A stretch of 64,000 nt of DNA from contig JAAEAF010003778.1 of assembly GCA_011037195.1 (NCBI GenBank), forward strand, positions 17,586 to 81,585. Reading direction: 5' to 3'. Both the position numbers and the translations under genes were made by a program. The notes under the pieces are model-generated. The model saw only the letters and a program-made list of their open reading frames with translations. It was not told the origin of the DNA and ran no database searches. Positions 21,026 through 35,100 of the stretch are shown here, piece after piece; positions within the stretch are counted from its first letter, which is position 1, and each line of letters begins with the position of its first letter. The stretch is from Triatoma infestans. Taxonomy: Eukaryota; Arthropoda; Insecta; Hemiptera; Reduviidae.

Positions 21026-22646
21026 TATGAGCAAAATTTGGAATTTAAAGGAAATTTGTCATTTTATATAAAATGGTGACCTGCCACTATGTTATATAAA
21101 TAATATCTGTTTCAAGAGGAGTACGGAAAATGTTGTGAATATTTCGCCTCAGATTTTGTTTTTAACTTGCCTGGTATAAACAAAATGCTTCCCTAGGCAT
21201 TTGAGTGGATATATGAAAAAGATCTGGAGAGCCTTGGATAAGAGGAATATATAAATTAACCAAATTAAAAATACCATTTTCTTTTATTGCTGTTTGCTTA
21301 CAACTGATACAATTTTTTATTGTAAAGGAAAATATGATAATTATGTTTAAATTATTACAAAATCTACAGAAAATAAAGAAAACAGAGTCAGATTTAATTA
21401 ATCTATAAATAAATAAATTGAAATACTAAATTTAAATATAAATAATGTAAAAAAAACAAAAAAATCTAAGATATTTGAGGGGCGGGAAAATTCGTTGTAA
21501 TTAAAATAAAAGCAAGGGTAGATTTTTTTTTTAATTTGAAAAGTTAAAATAATTAATTTTAACGTTTTCCTTTAATTAAAAGTTAATTAAGGCTAAAAAT
21601 TAATTAATGTTAATTACTAAAAATATTTAATTTTTTTTTTATTTGCTGAGACGTGGACAAGTATCGAACATTATATTCGTATAATAATAAAATAAAATAT
21701 TAATTATAATTACTATATAACTATAATATTTATTAATTAATAAATTGGAGACATTTAAAGTAATTACACCCATTCACGCTCACATACATAAAATTTTATT
21801 AATTAAAAAAAAAAAAAATCACACGCTTACTTTTCATTTTAAAAGATTCTCGTAGAGTTCGACAGTTATCCACGTCTCAATATTTTGGGGATGGGGGAGA
21901 GTTTTTTGAAAAAAAAATTTCAAGGGCGGGGCCGTACTTAAATTCTAAACAAATCTATCATAAATGTATAAAAACTAAAATTGGAAAACTTAAAAATACA
22001 ATAAAATAAAAAATTAATGAAGCATCTCATTCATAGGCAAAGCATTATCACTAATAATTATCGATGTGTTAGTCTAATGACTAATTTTATTTGTTTGTTT
22101 TTTTTACTTAAATCAAGTAGCAGTAATTCTATCACCGGATTGAATTTAATGGTTTTCCTCATCCATTATTAATATCCCTACATTTTTAAGATTTTATACA
22201 TTAAAACAAATACCAAATTAATGTAGGCAGTCTATTTTCAGCCTATAGAATAATGACGCTTCATTTTTTTCATTTATTTATTTTTAGTCATTTTAAAAAA
22301 AGGCAGTATTTTTCTTGTTTTTTTACTGCCTTATTGAGTTTTATTTTTTTAAATAATAATTAAAAAAAAATATTAAGGACGAAATTAATCGAACCCTAAA
22401 AAAATAATTAAAAAAGAGCTTTACATTTAATTTGTTTTTATTTTTTAAATTATTTACATGCAAATCAATTGTGTTTTTGTTGTTTCAGTTTGTAGTTGTT
22501 ACCTGTATCGTCCCGAACTTTTTGCATGTTTTAATAAATAAAAACAAAATCAAATTAAATTTTCTAAAGAACTAGCAATCGTGTTTCTTTTCTTTTCTTT
22601 TTTAATTTTGTTACTCTTCCTTCATTTGTTTAATTTTTGAATGGCA
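21026..22646. other. Very AT-rich region between BEL element and PAN-ZP stop codon
   Basis: 21026-21170 is the tail of the family R copy split by the BEL element, with the AAATGTTGTGAATATTTCGC module near 21128. The rest is extremely AT-rich with no ORF and no WD40-like exon. Its right part is probably the 3' UTR of the minus-strand gene. TTTATT at 22437-22442 (AATAAA on the minus strand) lies about 205 bases past the stop and is a plausible polyadenylation signal. Confidence 0.55.
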
Positions 22647-23186
22647 CTAGAACCTCCTTGGATAGCCGGTATCGTACAATTTGCACAGAGAATCAGTTCT
22701 GGCTGGCACGCTGATACTTGAGCTAGAATCATGATATAATTTTGAATGTTGTCGTTTTCTAGACCAAACTAACACCCAAGCGACAATTATGGACATTTGT
22801 ACGGCCAGAAAGACAACAGTTGATATTATAACGCCGGCTAAATTCAAACAGTATCCATTACTCTGGACAGAATCCGACATGAACACTGTGGACGGTTCTT
22901 TGAAATAACTTGAACTGCTACTGTTGTGACGTTTGTTAAAGCCGAATTTATCAGTAATCTGGATGCTTTGCACCAACAGTAGATCATCACGAGCTGAGGA
23001 TCCATCACCAGTGCTGCGCCTACGTCGGCGTTTACCAAATGAGTTTACGGATCTCAGTTCACCGCTGGCATCTTCTTGGTCACATTGTACTGGTTCACAC
23101 GTGGGCATACATGGCGTGACCAAAGCTCTGAATTGTACCACTTCTGATGAGGGGAATTTAAAGGCGTCAAAGAATGAGAGTAGTAC
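22647..23186 (-). CDS. PAN-ZP gene terminal exon (end of ZP, furin site, TM, tail)
   Basis: Acceptor on the minus strand is GATTCCAG|GTA; stop at 22647-22649. 179 residues: FDAFKFPSSEVVQFRALVTP and the last ZP cysteines (CMPTCEPVQC), polybasic KRRRRRS at about residues 52-58 of the exon (near 23010-23036), a serine-rich juxtamembrane stretch, the membrane segment at about 115-141, and the tail ending GYPRRF. Confidence 0.93.
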   Translation of the reverse strand, partial: VLLSFFDAFKFPSSEVVQFRALVTPCMPTCEPVQCDQEDASGELRSVNSFGKRRRRRSTGDGSSARDDLLLVQSIQITDKFGFNKRHNSSSSSYFKEPSTVFMSDSVQSNGYCLNLAGVIISTVVFLAVQMSIIVAWVLVWSRKRQHSKLYHDSSSSISVPARTDSLCKLYDTGYPRRF

Positions 23187-26100
23187 CTGGAATCAAGAAT
23201 AATGTTTAGTATTGGCAAACAATTTCAAGCCCACTTTGTTTTTTATAAAGGAAAAAGAGGGTTCCCCCATATTAAAAATCTTGTTTTTAGCTAAAAAAAG
23301 TACCTTTCCAGAGTCTGCTGACTTGTACAGTGGCCCCATGATAAAATGGTCAGTTGGACAGCCATCTGAGTCGATGAGTACAATCTCACTACTGTCCACT
23401 CCATCCATAGCAACCAATTCTCTGACAAAGATTTCATACGGAGAATTCTTGTCCAAGATTTCAAATTTAAGTGCCAATGGATCTCCAACCTAAAAAACAC
23501 GGGAGAAAAATGAACAACTTCAGTTTCCCTTTCTAAAACCAATATTTTAATTATATCCACAATTCCTTAAAAAAAAAAATGCAGACACTTTTCCGTAAAT
23601 GTAATTTAAATGTAAATTCAGGAGTAATTGCTCTACCTGAGCAGAAGGCAGAGTTTCTTCTCCGCGCCTGTCAGTAATTTTCATGGCTACATTCGGTGAA
23701 TCCACTACCACTTCTTCTGTTAGCGCCGGTCTGACATCACCGTGTACACCCAGATCTACTTCGTTTGCTACACTCTTATTGGTCAGATCGTACTGGCAGG
23801 TTACAGCCAGACCAAGATCAGAACTTGTTACTATTGTGTCATGATGTTGGATGACCACGTCGTTTAGATATCTGCAAATAAAAACAAAAAATGTAGTTTG
23901 AAATAAAAGAAATCAAATTTTCTTCTTGTTTTTTCAGATTTTCAAAATGATTCTCCTACCTTCCAAGTCCTTGATGTTTGATATTGCATTCAATATCATC
24001 GTAAGCCATTTGTAATTCAAATTCTAGGCTGCCTTTGACATCTTTTACACAAGAATTTGGACTTCCTTTTGCATAGATTTTGCCATTGAATAGTTTGGAT
24101 GTTTTGATTTTGGCCACCATTTCACCAGATCTACAGTCGATGCTTACGTTGTAGCAAGCAGAGAGTTCATTGGTTGAAGCTTCTGGTACGTCTAAGTAGG
24201 GATCCTAATAAAACAAAACAATTGGAAAATTATTTCGCATCCGTCGCCTTGCGGACTATTAATATCTTGGACCCATCAGTCCAGTTAAGAATTTGAAATA
24301 TATCACAATTGCGTCCATCACCTAGAATCTCTTTATCAAATTCATTTAATTATTGCTTTATTTCACTGCTGTAATTTTCGAAGTTGAGTGTTGACCGGAA
24401 ATAAATGATTAGAAGTCTTCGAACGAAAAATAGAAGTTTTTGGAGAATTTTGTGCGTGTATGTGTAAACACAAATAGACTCTTGGCATTTAGGAGCTGTC
24501 ATTGAATTTGACAAGAACGTTTCGTCAAAATCCTTCCTCCGGAACTGGGACTTGACGACATGAATTTTTTTTGGTTTTTCGGTTTTTACCGACACCCACG
24601 ATTTTCTTTAATCTTTGTGCATTGTTTGGATGTAAAAGTCTATCATTTTTATTGAAATCATTTTTCCACAAAAATTGATTTTTAGGGCGTTCTCTGGCAG
24701 CCAAACTTGAAACTTTAAAGTACCACTTCATACAACTGTGCATGTATGATGGTTCTCTACCATCTAGACAATATGAAGGAACATTTACTACATAACTAGA
24801 ATTTTAATTTTGTATATAAACAATCGGTTGACTGAAATGAAATTTTACATTATGGGCTTTTGAGTATTTGGAATTTTGGATTAAAGTTGGACAACTAAAT
24901 GCCGATGAAACATTTTGCCGGAAAAATTGATTTTTGGGGATTCCGGATGGAAAGTGAACAACATAAACCTGATATCTTTATAATAAACCTGATATCTTTA
25001 TAATAAACCTGATATCTTTTAATAAACCTGATACCTTTATCTAACCTGATATCTTTGTATTAAACCTGATATCTTTATAATAAACCTGATATCTTTATTA
25101 ACCTGATATCTTTGTATTTTTTTTTTTTTTTTTTTTTAAATTTAAGGCGTTCAAACATCTGTGGTCATTTGCGCCCGGAGCCTTCTCAGTGCACTGCCGG
25201 CCTCCGGACAGTGTTCTCCCGTTACAGACAACACTGTCCATCACCGGCAGTGAGCTGTAGGGGCTCCTAGGAAGAGAAAATCTAAGGGCAGCACGGCTGG
25301 ATTCGAACCCGTGATCTCCGCGTTACTAGTCCAGCGCGCTACCACTGAGCTAATCCCTTCCCTGATATCTTTGTATTAAACCTGATATCTTTATAATAAA
25401 CCTGATAATACTGACACAGTCAACGTTTAATAAAACTTCCAAGTTTCAAGAAAATGAGTCATTATAATAACTATTGAAAAAGAAAGCCATGTTGCATACA
25501 GTTTTTTTTTTTTTTGAGAACTAATGATGTGATAGCATTTAAATAGTTTAACACATACATTTTCTTAACATATCAACTGAATGCATGAAAACGCTTAGAA
25601 AAATTAAGCTAGTCAAAAATTACCTGGATATCAGCAAGTGTGGCTCTGGAATGATGACTCAATCTGCATACAGATTCACCAGTATCGCCGTAATCGTAAG
25701 AATGACATCTGTAGACAGAAATGACAGCTTATACTGTTTGGAAAATTTATAAATGTTTGTTTAAAATGTTAAAAGTCAAATGTAATTCAATAAAATTCAT
25801 AATATAAAGTTGTTCGAGTTATGTCTTTTGCAAGGCTAGATGAATGAGCTCCCTTCGTCCCGCCACTGCAACTATTGTTGGATTTCTACTAAATTGCAGC
25901 ACCTACCCAATGCGTAGCTCTATCAAGGTACATCAGGGCGGTAAGCGACTTCTAAATAAAGAGGAGGGACACGTTTCTCGCTAGCAGAGTGAGAAGCTCA
26001 TATGTTCACAATATGTGCAGACATGTACTAGCGTGGCCTGGCTATACGTGGTCGTGCTTACACCGGCCTACAAACCCGTTTAACAGCCATTCTCATGGAT

Positions 26101-29100
26101 CTGCCCTAAATTGTTCCAAATGAAAGAGGCGAATAAGAACAGTCCTTTGCCTGCTATTGCCCTTGCGACTTGATCCATTTTTAATTTAAGGCGCTTCAAC
26201 ATCTATGGTCATTAGCGCCCGGAGCCTTCTCAGTGCACTGCCGGTCTCCGTATAGTGTTCTCGCTACAGACAACACTTTCTATCACCGAACAGTGAGTGA
26301 GCAGTAGAGGCTCCTAGGAAGAAAAAATCTAAAGGTTGCACTGGATTCGAACCCGGGACCTCCCCGTGGAAGTCCAACGCGCTAACCACTTAGCTATTCC
26401 CTCCCCCCAACCATAATCTGAAAGATATATTGTTCATCCATGTTTTAGTAGATGGCCTAATCAGATATCCAAAGACGTATATTAAATATCAAGGCTGATT
26501 TACTATGTTCTCAGGAGCCCGTTGGACGAACAACATCAATCGCCAGCGCAACCTAAAATTTTATACTGGGCCGCGCGCCGCAGATTAGCTAAATAGCTTG
26601 GTCATGGCGTAAGAAAAAAAAAACTATGTGCAGAAACGTGGACACTGACTGAAAACCCAAGTAACTTCCTGTTAGATATATGGAGTAGAAAATCATGGCG
26701 AATAAGAAATAATAAAAAACTGAAGTTGTTCTGGAAAGCAAGAGTATTGTTCGGTTCATCAATTCAAAAGGTCTAAGTGGGCTAGCATTGTTGGAAAGGA
26801 TACCTAAAAATCTGAAGGATGCAGTAATGGAGAGGGATAGAAGAGGATACGTTGGAACCGCTGATTGGGCGAGGAATACAGTCTGACTTAAGAAGGATGG
26901 ATGAAACTAAATGGAGGACGGGACCATTTTAAGGATTACTGCGTGAATGGCCCTGGGGTATATGCCAGTCTAACAGCGCGAACAACCACACAGGATTTGT
27001 GCACGGCTACTTAAATACTCACAGACAAACTTCAACTCGCCACCATTCACTATCACATACATGTTTACACATTTACAGATGATCCATACGATATACAACC
27101 AAACGGCACCATAACGGGCCAAGTAGCCACAGCCAGTCACTCCCGCTTAGCAAAAAATTCTAAACTCACCTAAATGGCGAATTAAGGCAAAGTTCTCTGC
27201 ATTCTTCCAAAGAGTCAACATCTTGATAGACTGAATCCACAGTTTTCAATATTCTTCCGTTTAGTTTTTTAAATTCGCACAATTTTACTGGTTCATCGAC
27301 ACAGTTGTTCTCCAAATAATCGTATCCTTGGGCGGAAATGAAAGCACCAGAGCCGGCCACAGTTAGACGATCCATCTCGGACATATCACATTCTCCGCTG
27401 CCGTTGTTGTAGTTGGCAGACCTATAAAAACAAAATTAGAGAATTTGTGTGCGTTATCTTTTGATTGGAGATCACTTAAAGGTTGGGTAATGGCAATTAC
27501 ATATGATTTAGTCCATTTTTGTTTTCTTTTAACATACTTTAATCGTGCCAGTTGGATTCATTCTGTTTACTTGATGACTAAACTCATTACTGGACCATTA
27601 TCTCAGACCACAGAACTAATCTACTAGGCCGATGTGCTATTATTATAACTAGAGAACTTATATAAGACCTTGAGTGCGGAAAGAAATGACGTCACACTCA
27701 CCATACTCTTTTACATGACCTCAACTAAATCGATCATGTTGCGCATCTTCAATATTAGACATGTCTTACAGGATTGTCCACCAGATTTTGTAGAGTAATA
27801 AACCATGATGATGAAAAGATATAATTGTAGATAGACCGCAATGGCTACGTTCTTGCATTGGATTAGGCAAAATTGAATTAAGCGTCTGCGAAGTTGGCGT
27901 GTTGGAAGTATAGTTTTACATTCTCTTGGAAAATGGCTCCAACGACTTTCTTGAAAAACTTGGCATACTAACTGTTCATATGAAGGGCTGTCATTTTATT
28001 AAACATTTTCCCAGAAAGTTGATTGTTTGGGGGGAGCTGCAGCTAAGCTTCCCCCCTTGTATCATTCCACCAACTATTTAATGTTATGATAAACTGAATG
28101 TATTACTAAATTTCAAATTGAAATGAAATCTTTCAACGCAGGAAGTGTGCTACTTAATAAAACGATTTTTCTATTGGAATTTTCTCGGAAATGATTCGCA
28201 ACAAATTTGTTAAAAATTAGGAAAGCTAATGGCAGGTACACATCCTTCTTACCTATATTTAAAACATTTTTTCGAAAATGGGCAGTTTTAGGGAGTGTAT
28301 GAGTTTTTAAAGGCTACCGGAGTTTGCTCGACGCACTGTTCCTGCATTACAATAAATTACACTCAAATACTTCCTGCTAAAGGTTGAGAACGAAAAGTTA
28401 ACTAGACGTTGAGTAAAAACTCCATATTTGAAGAAAATATGCCCATTGCAATTGTATTTATGGGAGTAAGAAAAGTTGTGTGAATATTTCACATCAGATT
28501 TTACTTGGTATTCTGGTATAAATGAAGTAGTCATCGAAAAAGTCTATGGAGAGAAATTACTTTAGGAGATGATCAGAGCAGAGCTCGCTTAAATGTTGTG
28601 CCAAAAACATTGTTCAATAACTTGTTGTACTACTGTTTATACATTGATGTTCAGTCTATTTAGTGTTCAGTCCTCATGGCTTTCTTATATCAATTTAGTA
28701 CTTATATTTGAAATCAAGTTAGGGTTTCCGTTTGTCAACAATAATCCGCACGATACACATTCTCACAAACAGAGGTACATACACACACCCGCACAGAGAA
28801 ACACAACATAATTAATTCATTTCCGTTGACATTTCGTTTGGAAATATGTCACGTATGTCTGGGTCAGACCCAGTGATGGCAGAGACACCTGATTGAATAG
28901 TTTTCCACTTTTCCCAATTTTCTCGAAAACGTGCCACACAGTTTTCTGGGGCAGATGTGATCTTATACTTCACCTCTAAAGTTAACCATTTGGTAATTGT
29001 CGTTTAGTTGTGCCATCTGTAAAACTTTTAGCTGAGTTTTAAAAATGTCATGTTTGTAGGAAATTTATTTCAATTACAAGTTGAAAATTACATAAAGAGA

Positions 29101-32100
29101 AAGTCGTGAGAATGGGAATTGTATTCTCGGCAAGATCACGTTTGGAAATAAAAAACGTTAAAAAAAGAAGTTTGATTGAAAATAATCGTAATTCTTTTAT
29201 TAAGACTAAATTCTTATAAAAAGTTGAGTTGTTTTGACGATAAGAAACATGTGGTACTAATTTTCTTCCAAGTTGTACAGATATTTTTAGTTGTCTGTAA
29301 TGTTGTACCCTGGCAGAAACTAAACTTAATAAAACGGCTTTATTGAGGAAAGCGTTATCTCACCCCTTCCCACAAAAAACCCTTTAATTGAACTTTCTCA
29401 GAAAACAGTTCAGTTGATCGATCCGTCTGTTTGTATGGGGAAAATCGCAGAGAACTGGAGCAACTGTCGCACTTCCGACCAACCGATTTTTTTCAAACTT
29501 GTAATTTTGACAACATATGTAATTCTGTTTAACATCATATAGTATAGATGATAGAATCTTATAATAAACTAATATACACAAGCAAATTTTTTCGAACCCA
29601 GGGGAGCTCAAAAAGTGCATTTCCGGTGAAAACTCGACATGATCGCAATACTGCCTTTCAAAAAAAAAGTGTTTATAGATTGGCCATGGTGGAGGGGGCT
29701 CAAAGTGAACTATTTCTGTAAAGTGCCACCTCAGTACAAGGTATAGTCCTATCAACTAATAATATTAATGTACATTAGAAGCTTGCGAGAATTCTAAATT
29801 TGAAGAAAATGGAGTAAACGGAAGTGCTATTTTACAGAATTTTTTTTAGCGGAAATATATATTTAATCTATTTTTTTTTTCTATTAAAATCAGTGACGGA
29901 TTTAGCTCTTGCCAGGCCCCAGGCATAATATAATTTTGAATACAGATGGTCCAAAAAAGTGAGACATAGGGAAATAATTGTTGTGATTGGTTCCGCAGAA
30001 CTGGAAAGCACCTGAGATATTTTCCGTGATAGCCTGCTTCTTTCTGAGTCATCAACCGGTTTCGGGCGTTCGCCCATCATTAGGAAGCTTTTTGCCAAAC
30101 ATTGTGATAACACATACTTGCACTCGTTGAATGTATCAACTAAATTTGCTCTGTGCAAGTCCATGTTATTACACTATTTGACAAAAAACATCCTGATGAT
30201 TGGCGAACGCCCGAAACCGGTTGATGACCCGGAAAGAAGCAGGCTATCAAGGAAAATATCTCACAGGGAAATAACAATGAAAATTTACTAATATAAAATT
30301 TTGAGGCCCCCTTTGATTTATGAGGCCCAGGCGCCTGTGCAGAAATCCGCCATTGGTTGAGAACGCTGTCAGGTAACCCACCATATCTATAATGAAGTGC
30401 TACTTAACTAAACTTTTTGTAATTAATTTAAACAAAATTTGTCCAATAGAATTGTAATATCGTAATGCCGAACAAGCCGTGTGAGTGATTCGCACTAGAT
30501 TTTTTAAAATTTTTATTTTTATAGTGGGCCAGAAAAGAATTAGAACCTAGATGTTGAACAGCATCACTGCAGACTGTAGTGATGACCATAACCTACCTGC
30601 GATTAGATACAGTCCTGCCATCCACTTTTCTATTAACAACAAATTTACCGCTATGTCTTCTTTAGCTGATCACCAGGGTCAACCACTTCTCTTTCTCGGC
30701 CACTACTATAAGCTTTAAATACTTGATAATGAAAGCATACATTCAGTGAGGCACAGATGCGCATGCGCACACATTCAGTTATCACCCAATGCGCCCACAA
30801 TATTGTTTCCTTCTTAACAGATTTCATTCATACAAACTTTAGTAGATCTTTAGCTCAAGGATGTCTAGCTTAGTTTTTTTTTTGTTTAAGCCGCTGTCCG
30901 CGAGACATCTCTGTATTCTTCAACCTTTTCTTCTCTCTGTTACAATAATTTATGGACAAAATTTGTTGAAATTACAAATACTTTTGATTATCATTAATAT
31001 TAATGGCGGAACTGAACTTTTTTAAATGGCAACAAATCTAGTTTGAAATTCTCACACGATTTCTCTTAATAAAATTATTACTGACAATTTTTCCTCAAAA
31101 TTGGAATTTTTACTAAACGATTAGTGGGGGGGGGGCTTGATAGAAACGGAATAGCAACATTTCTTGAATCTCGGCAAATGTAGGAACTTGGGCCAATTTT
31201 AGGCTAAACAATATGAAAGTCATGGAGTAAATCAAGATTCAAAATACAATGTAGTGCTGGGTGTGGTTAGAATGCAATCGTTGCCAAAGACTTCCCCTAC
31301 ATCATCGCTATGCTTTGTTCATTCAAAAAGACTTAATATATAATACATTAAGCACAGGAGGAATAAACCGCACGCATCAAAATAATAGTAAATAAACAAG
31401 CAACTTTCCCACTCTTATCTCATTATAGCTGTGACTGTACACCAATTTTAATGCACTCATTTCATTGCTCAAGATATTTTTGGTCGACCTATATGTGGGT
31501 TATATGATTGTGTCAAAATTTCGACATTGAGCTTTCACCGGAAACACATGTTTGAGTTTCCTGATACGAGAAAAATGTTTATTGTATTTAGCGTATGTGC
31601 GACTAAAGTATCTTAAAAGTGACATATCCAGGTAGCCTAAACTTGGTATTCCATCAAAGTACAACCCAACTTCCTGTATTTTTATATTACAAACTTTTTT
31701 GTTTTCTCTAAAACGGCTCCCACAAAATCGTACACACTGTCTACATTCATAAATATCACTTTTATCTCTAACACTTTCCCCGCAAAATCCCGGTTGTTTT
31801 GGGAGGTTCTGTGGGAATAGTAACGCTAAGGTTTGCTCTAAAGAACCATTTCAGTTCAGTATATGGTTCTACCACCTATAAAATGTCAATATACATTGTA
31901 AGCATTAATAGATTTCCAAATTTTAAATAAATTGGTTACCTGGAAATGCGACTTTTTACAGAAGGAGTATTTTGTAATTTAGTCGAAAATTGTTTAAACC
32001 GATTGCCATTAAACTGTGCAATACGCTGCACCAAATCTGGAACTTTCACTTTTATTTGTAACATTTTTTCAAAAAAAATTATTTCAGATTGTAGTCCGGA

Positions 32101-35100
32101 ATTTCAAAATTTGAATGGATTGGTTCAATATTATTGACGCGCTCTTCTGAATAAAATATAATCACTTCTGTACATGGCTGGATTTGTACGTTAGTATTTG
32201 CCCCCTCACCCACCGCTATATTTATGTAGGTCGAAAAGTGCTTCACCCTTCAATAATGACGGCAGAGGGCGGCTCTTTAAACCTTAACTTGCATTTGTGA
32301 TTAACCGATTTTCTTCAAAATTTGCATTGATGTATGCGTTTTAATAAGATTTTGATGACAACATGTACATTGTACTGAAGCGGCACTCCAGTGTTCCTCC
32401 AACAATTACTTTTCCTCGCAAAAGGTTCCAGACAGTGCCATGTGTGCATGTGTTAGTTGGTAGGCGAATGTATTGAAAATCATTTTGTTCTTTTCTAGCA
32501 AATCTCAAGAAAAAGAATCTGTGAAATTGCACTACTTTGCAGGCTTTTGACCACCGAAATCATGGTATCGGATCTCATAGGAGTTCCTTAACGGAATACA
32601 CATGTGTATGCGCTGCAGCATTTGTTGCATCCCCGGATTACATCTGCTGAGTCTTAGTATTTAAATAACTGCTTGTAATCTTGACGAGAATTATAGCCGA
32701 TTGTTAACCGAAAAATTCAGTGTTCGAAAGCCCATTGATATACAACAAATTTAGACCAATAGTTTCAGTAGTAATTATAAAAAATGATCATATTCGCATT
32801 ATTATTGTAAAATTATAAATTTTCTAGTTATTTTGTTGCAGTTAACTGTAAAATAGTTAAAAGATAACACACAAAATTTTATCATGCAATAAGAAATGAA
32901 CACTGAATTACAAAATAGCTATCCGGATTGTAACATTATGTTACGGTGGTATACAGGATAAACACGACACAAAGACCCCATTGTATGGTAAACTGGTATA
33001 AAATTCTCTGTTATCAGTTCTGAGCATTGCCACCGTGCTGCGCTAATGGTCACAATCTCTAACGGTTTGTACTTTAGTATAGAAGAAGATTTATCTATTC
33101 TTCATCTTCATGTTTCAGTACCATTGTTCAGGAGCATAATTTTCAGGAAAACTAGTTTTTCAGATATTAAAAAAAAAAAAAAATCTAGAGTGAAGCATTT
33201 ACTTGATTTTCTCGTATTGAAAACTGAAAACGAGCTCCACCGGATATAATCTTCCTAAAAGCCGGAATTTCTACTAAATATTTACTACTGTTAACTCTCA
33301 CCAATTATGACATGATGCTTTATGACAAAGTGGCTTTATGGAGTGAAGCTTAAGCTTATCACTTCCTCCAATAAAACCCAGACATTGAAGGTTTTAATTG
33401 GTAGTGATAGCAAGTTAATTAATAATTGCCTACAGGATTTGTATTTTGTTAATAAGTTTTAACCAAGTTTGTTTTTCATTTAATGATAATTAATTTTATA
33501 TAAGTCAATGTTTTTGCTATTTATTAAGGAGAGAGTAAATGTAGAATCTAGAAAATGAAGTATAATTCATTTGGAATCGTAAAATTGATTATATAGATCA
33601 GTGACGGAGCATCGTAGGGAAACACTTGAAGATTAGTTACTAAGAAAAAGCCATCTTGGCTCTGTGTGTATAATAGGTATGAGTGATGTACGGTGTAATA
33701 GCCCCCGGCTACCATTTTATCAATGACATAATATACAAGTTTACAAATAGTTACACCTGCTAAATCGAATTTGCGTAAATATGTAATCGTGAGTTCAAAA
33801 TATCCCAAATACGAATAATCCCAAGAAGCCTAGGACTTAATATTCCGTTCAGTTTTGTCCAAGAGATCTGTCACAAAGGTTTCGTTGAATATATGTAATT
33901 GGAAGTGCGATTTTATTGACAAGTTTTTCTCAACAAATTGGCTCTAACGGTTTTCTTTAAGCATTGTACATCAACTACCCAATCAACTTTTATTTGAAAC
34001 ATTTCTTCGGGAAAATTCATTTAAGGGTCCTTTTGGGGGAGGCGAGAGGTTATGGTTTCCTCTTAAGTGCTACTTCAGTTTATTACACAATTTTATCATC
34101 TAAAATCGGTTGACCGCAAATGCGCTTTACTAAAAGTAGTTTTCAGTTTTCAGAATTCATGCGCGAACTAGCTAGTTTTTGTTGGAGATAGTTCAAATGA
34201 AAACTAGGAACTAACATTAACAAAACAATATGCATTCGTTTTAATCTTAAAACAAGTTTGGTTGTATATAAAGGAATGTGGAAAGTATGTCTGTATGTCT
34301 GTTCAGTCGGCCTTTAATAAGTTGAGACAATAGAAAGGAGGGTCACTTGAATCTCGGAGTGCCACTTCTTCGTAACTTTGCTTGTCTTGTGTGCGTGTGT
34401 AGAGGAGTAAAATCGTCATGTTGATATCTACACATTGCTTGTAATCCTCCCAAAATTTAATTGTTTTTACTTGTACTGTACAATTAGTTTATCGATATGT
34501 ATACAAGAGTTTGAAAGTTTATTTCCGTTTTTCACGTAATTGAATTATTTGAAATTAAATATCGATAAATATTTGTGGTGACTTTGAACATACGTTGAAT
34601 TTTATTCGAGAAAAATTATTAGTAATAGAAAAAAATTAGAAAAAATATTCTGTTGTGAACAATCACACGACTTCTCTTAGTGCAATTCTCACGGTACTGT
34701 CACTGTCACATATCTTTAAGGTCGTAATATGTACTGACTGGCCATGGCGCCTATCAGGGTATGGAACAGAAAATTGTGCTGAAATGCAGAAAAAAAATGT
34801 TTTTTTTTTGCGTGATCTCAAAATATAATTTCCGTTGAAAATGCAATTTCATCAATTTGCCAAGATCGCAATTCTTACAATTGCAGCACTAATATAAAGT
34901 AAAGGAAGTTTGGCAGTAACTCTCTACACTTCATTGTTTAGTTTGATGTGTCTCTTCAAGTTATCTAAGCCAAGCATTTCAATGGTACTTAATTGCAATT
35001 TGTTAATGGTTGCTTCAACCTTCATTTTTGTGAGTGATGCCTCTTTCTTTTGAAATACATGGACCTTGTTTGGGGTAGATATGCTGCACATGTGGCCTTT

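Noticed and set aside
22844..23038. Alternative-frame ORFs over the PAN-ZP terminal exon
   Set aside because: Overlap the well supported ZP/TM exon frame; shadows.
25289..25357. tRNA gene on the minus strand
   Set aside because: A- and B-boxes are present, but the anticodon stem does not pair and the body and poly(A) tail show a SINE.
24964..25408. CRISPR array or telomeric repeat
   Set aside because: Units are near-continuous with short, similar spacers, and the genome is eukaryotic. The unit is not (TTAGG)n.
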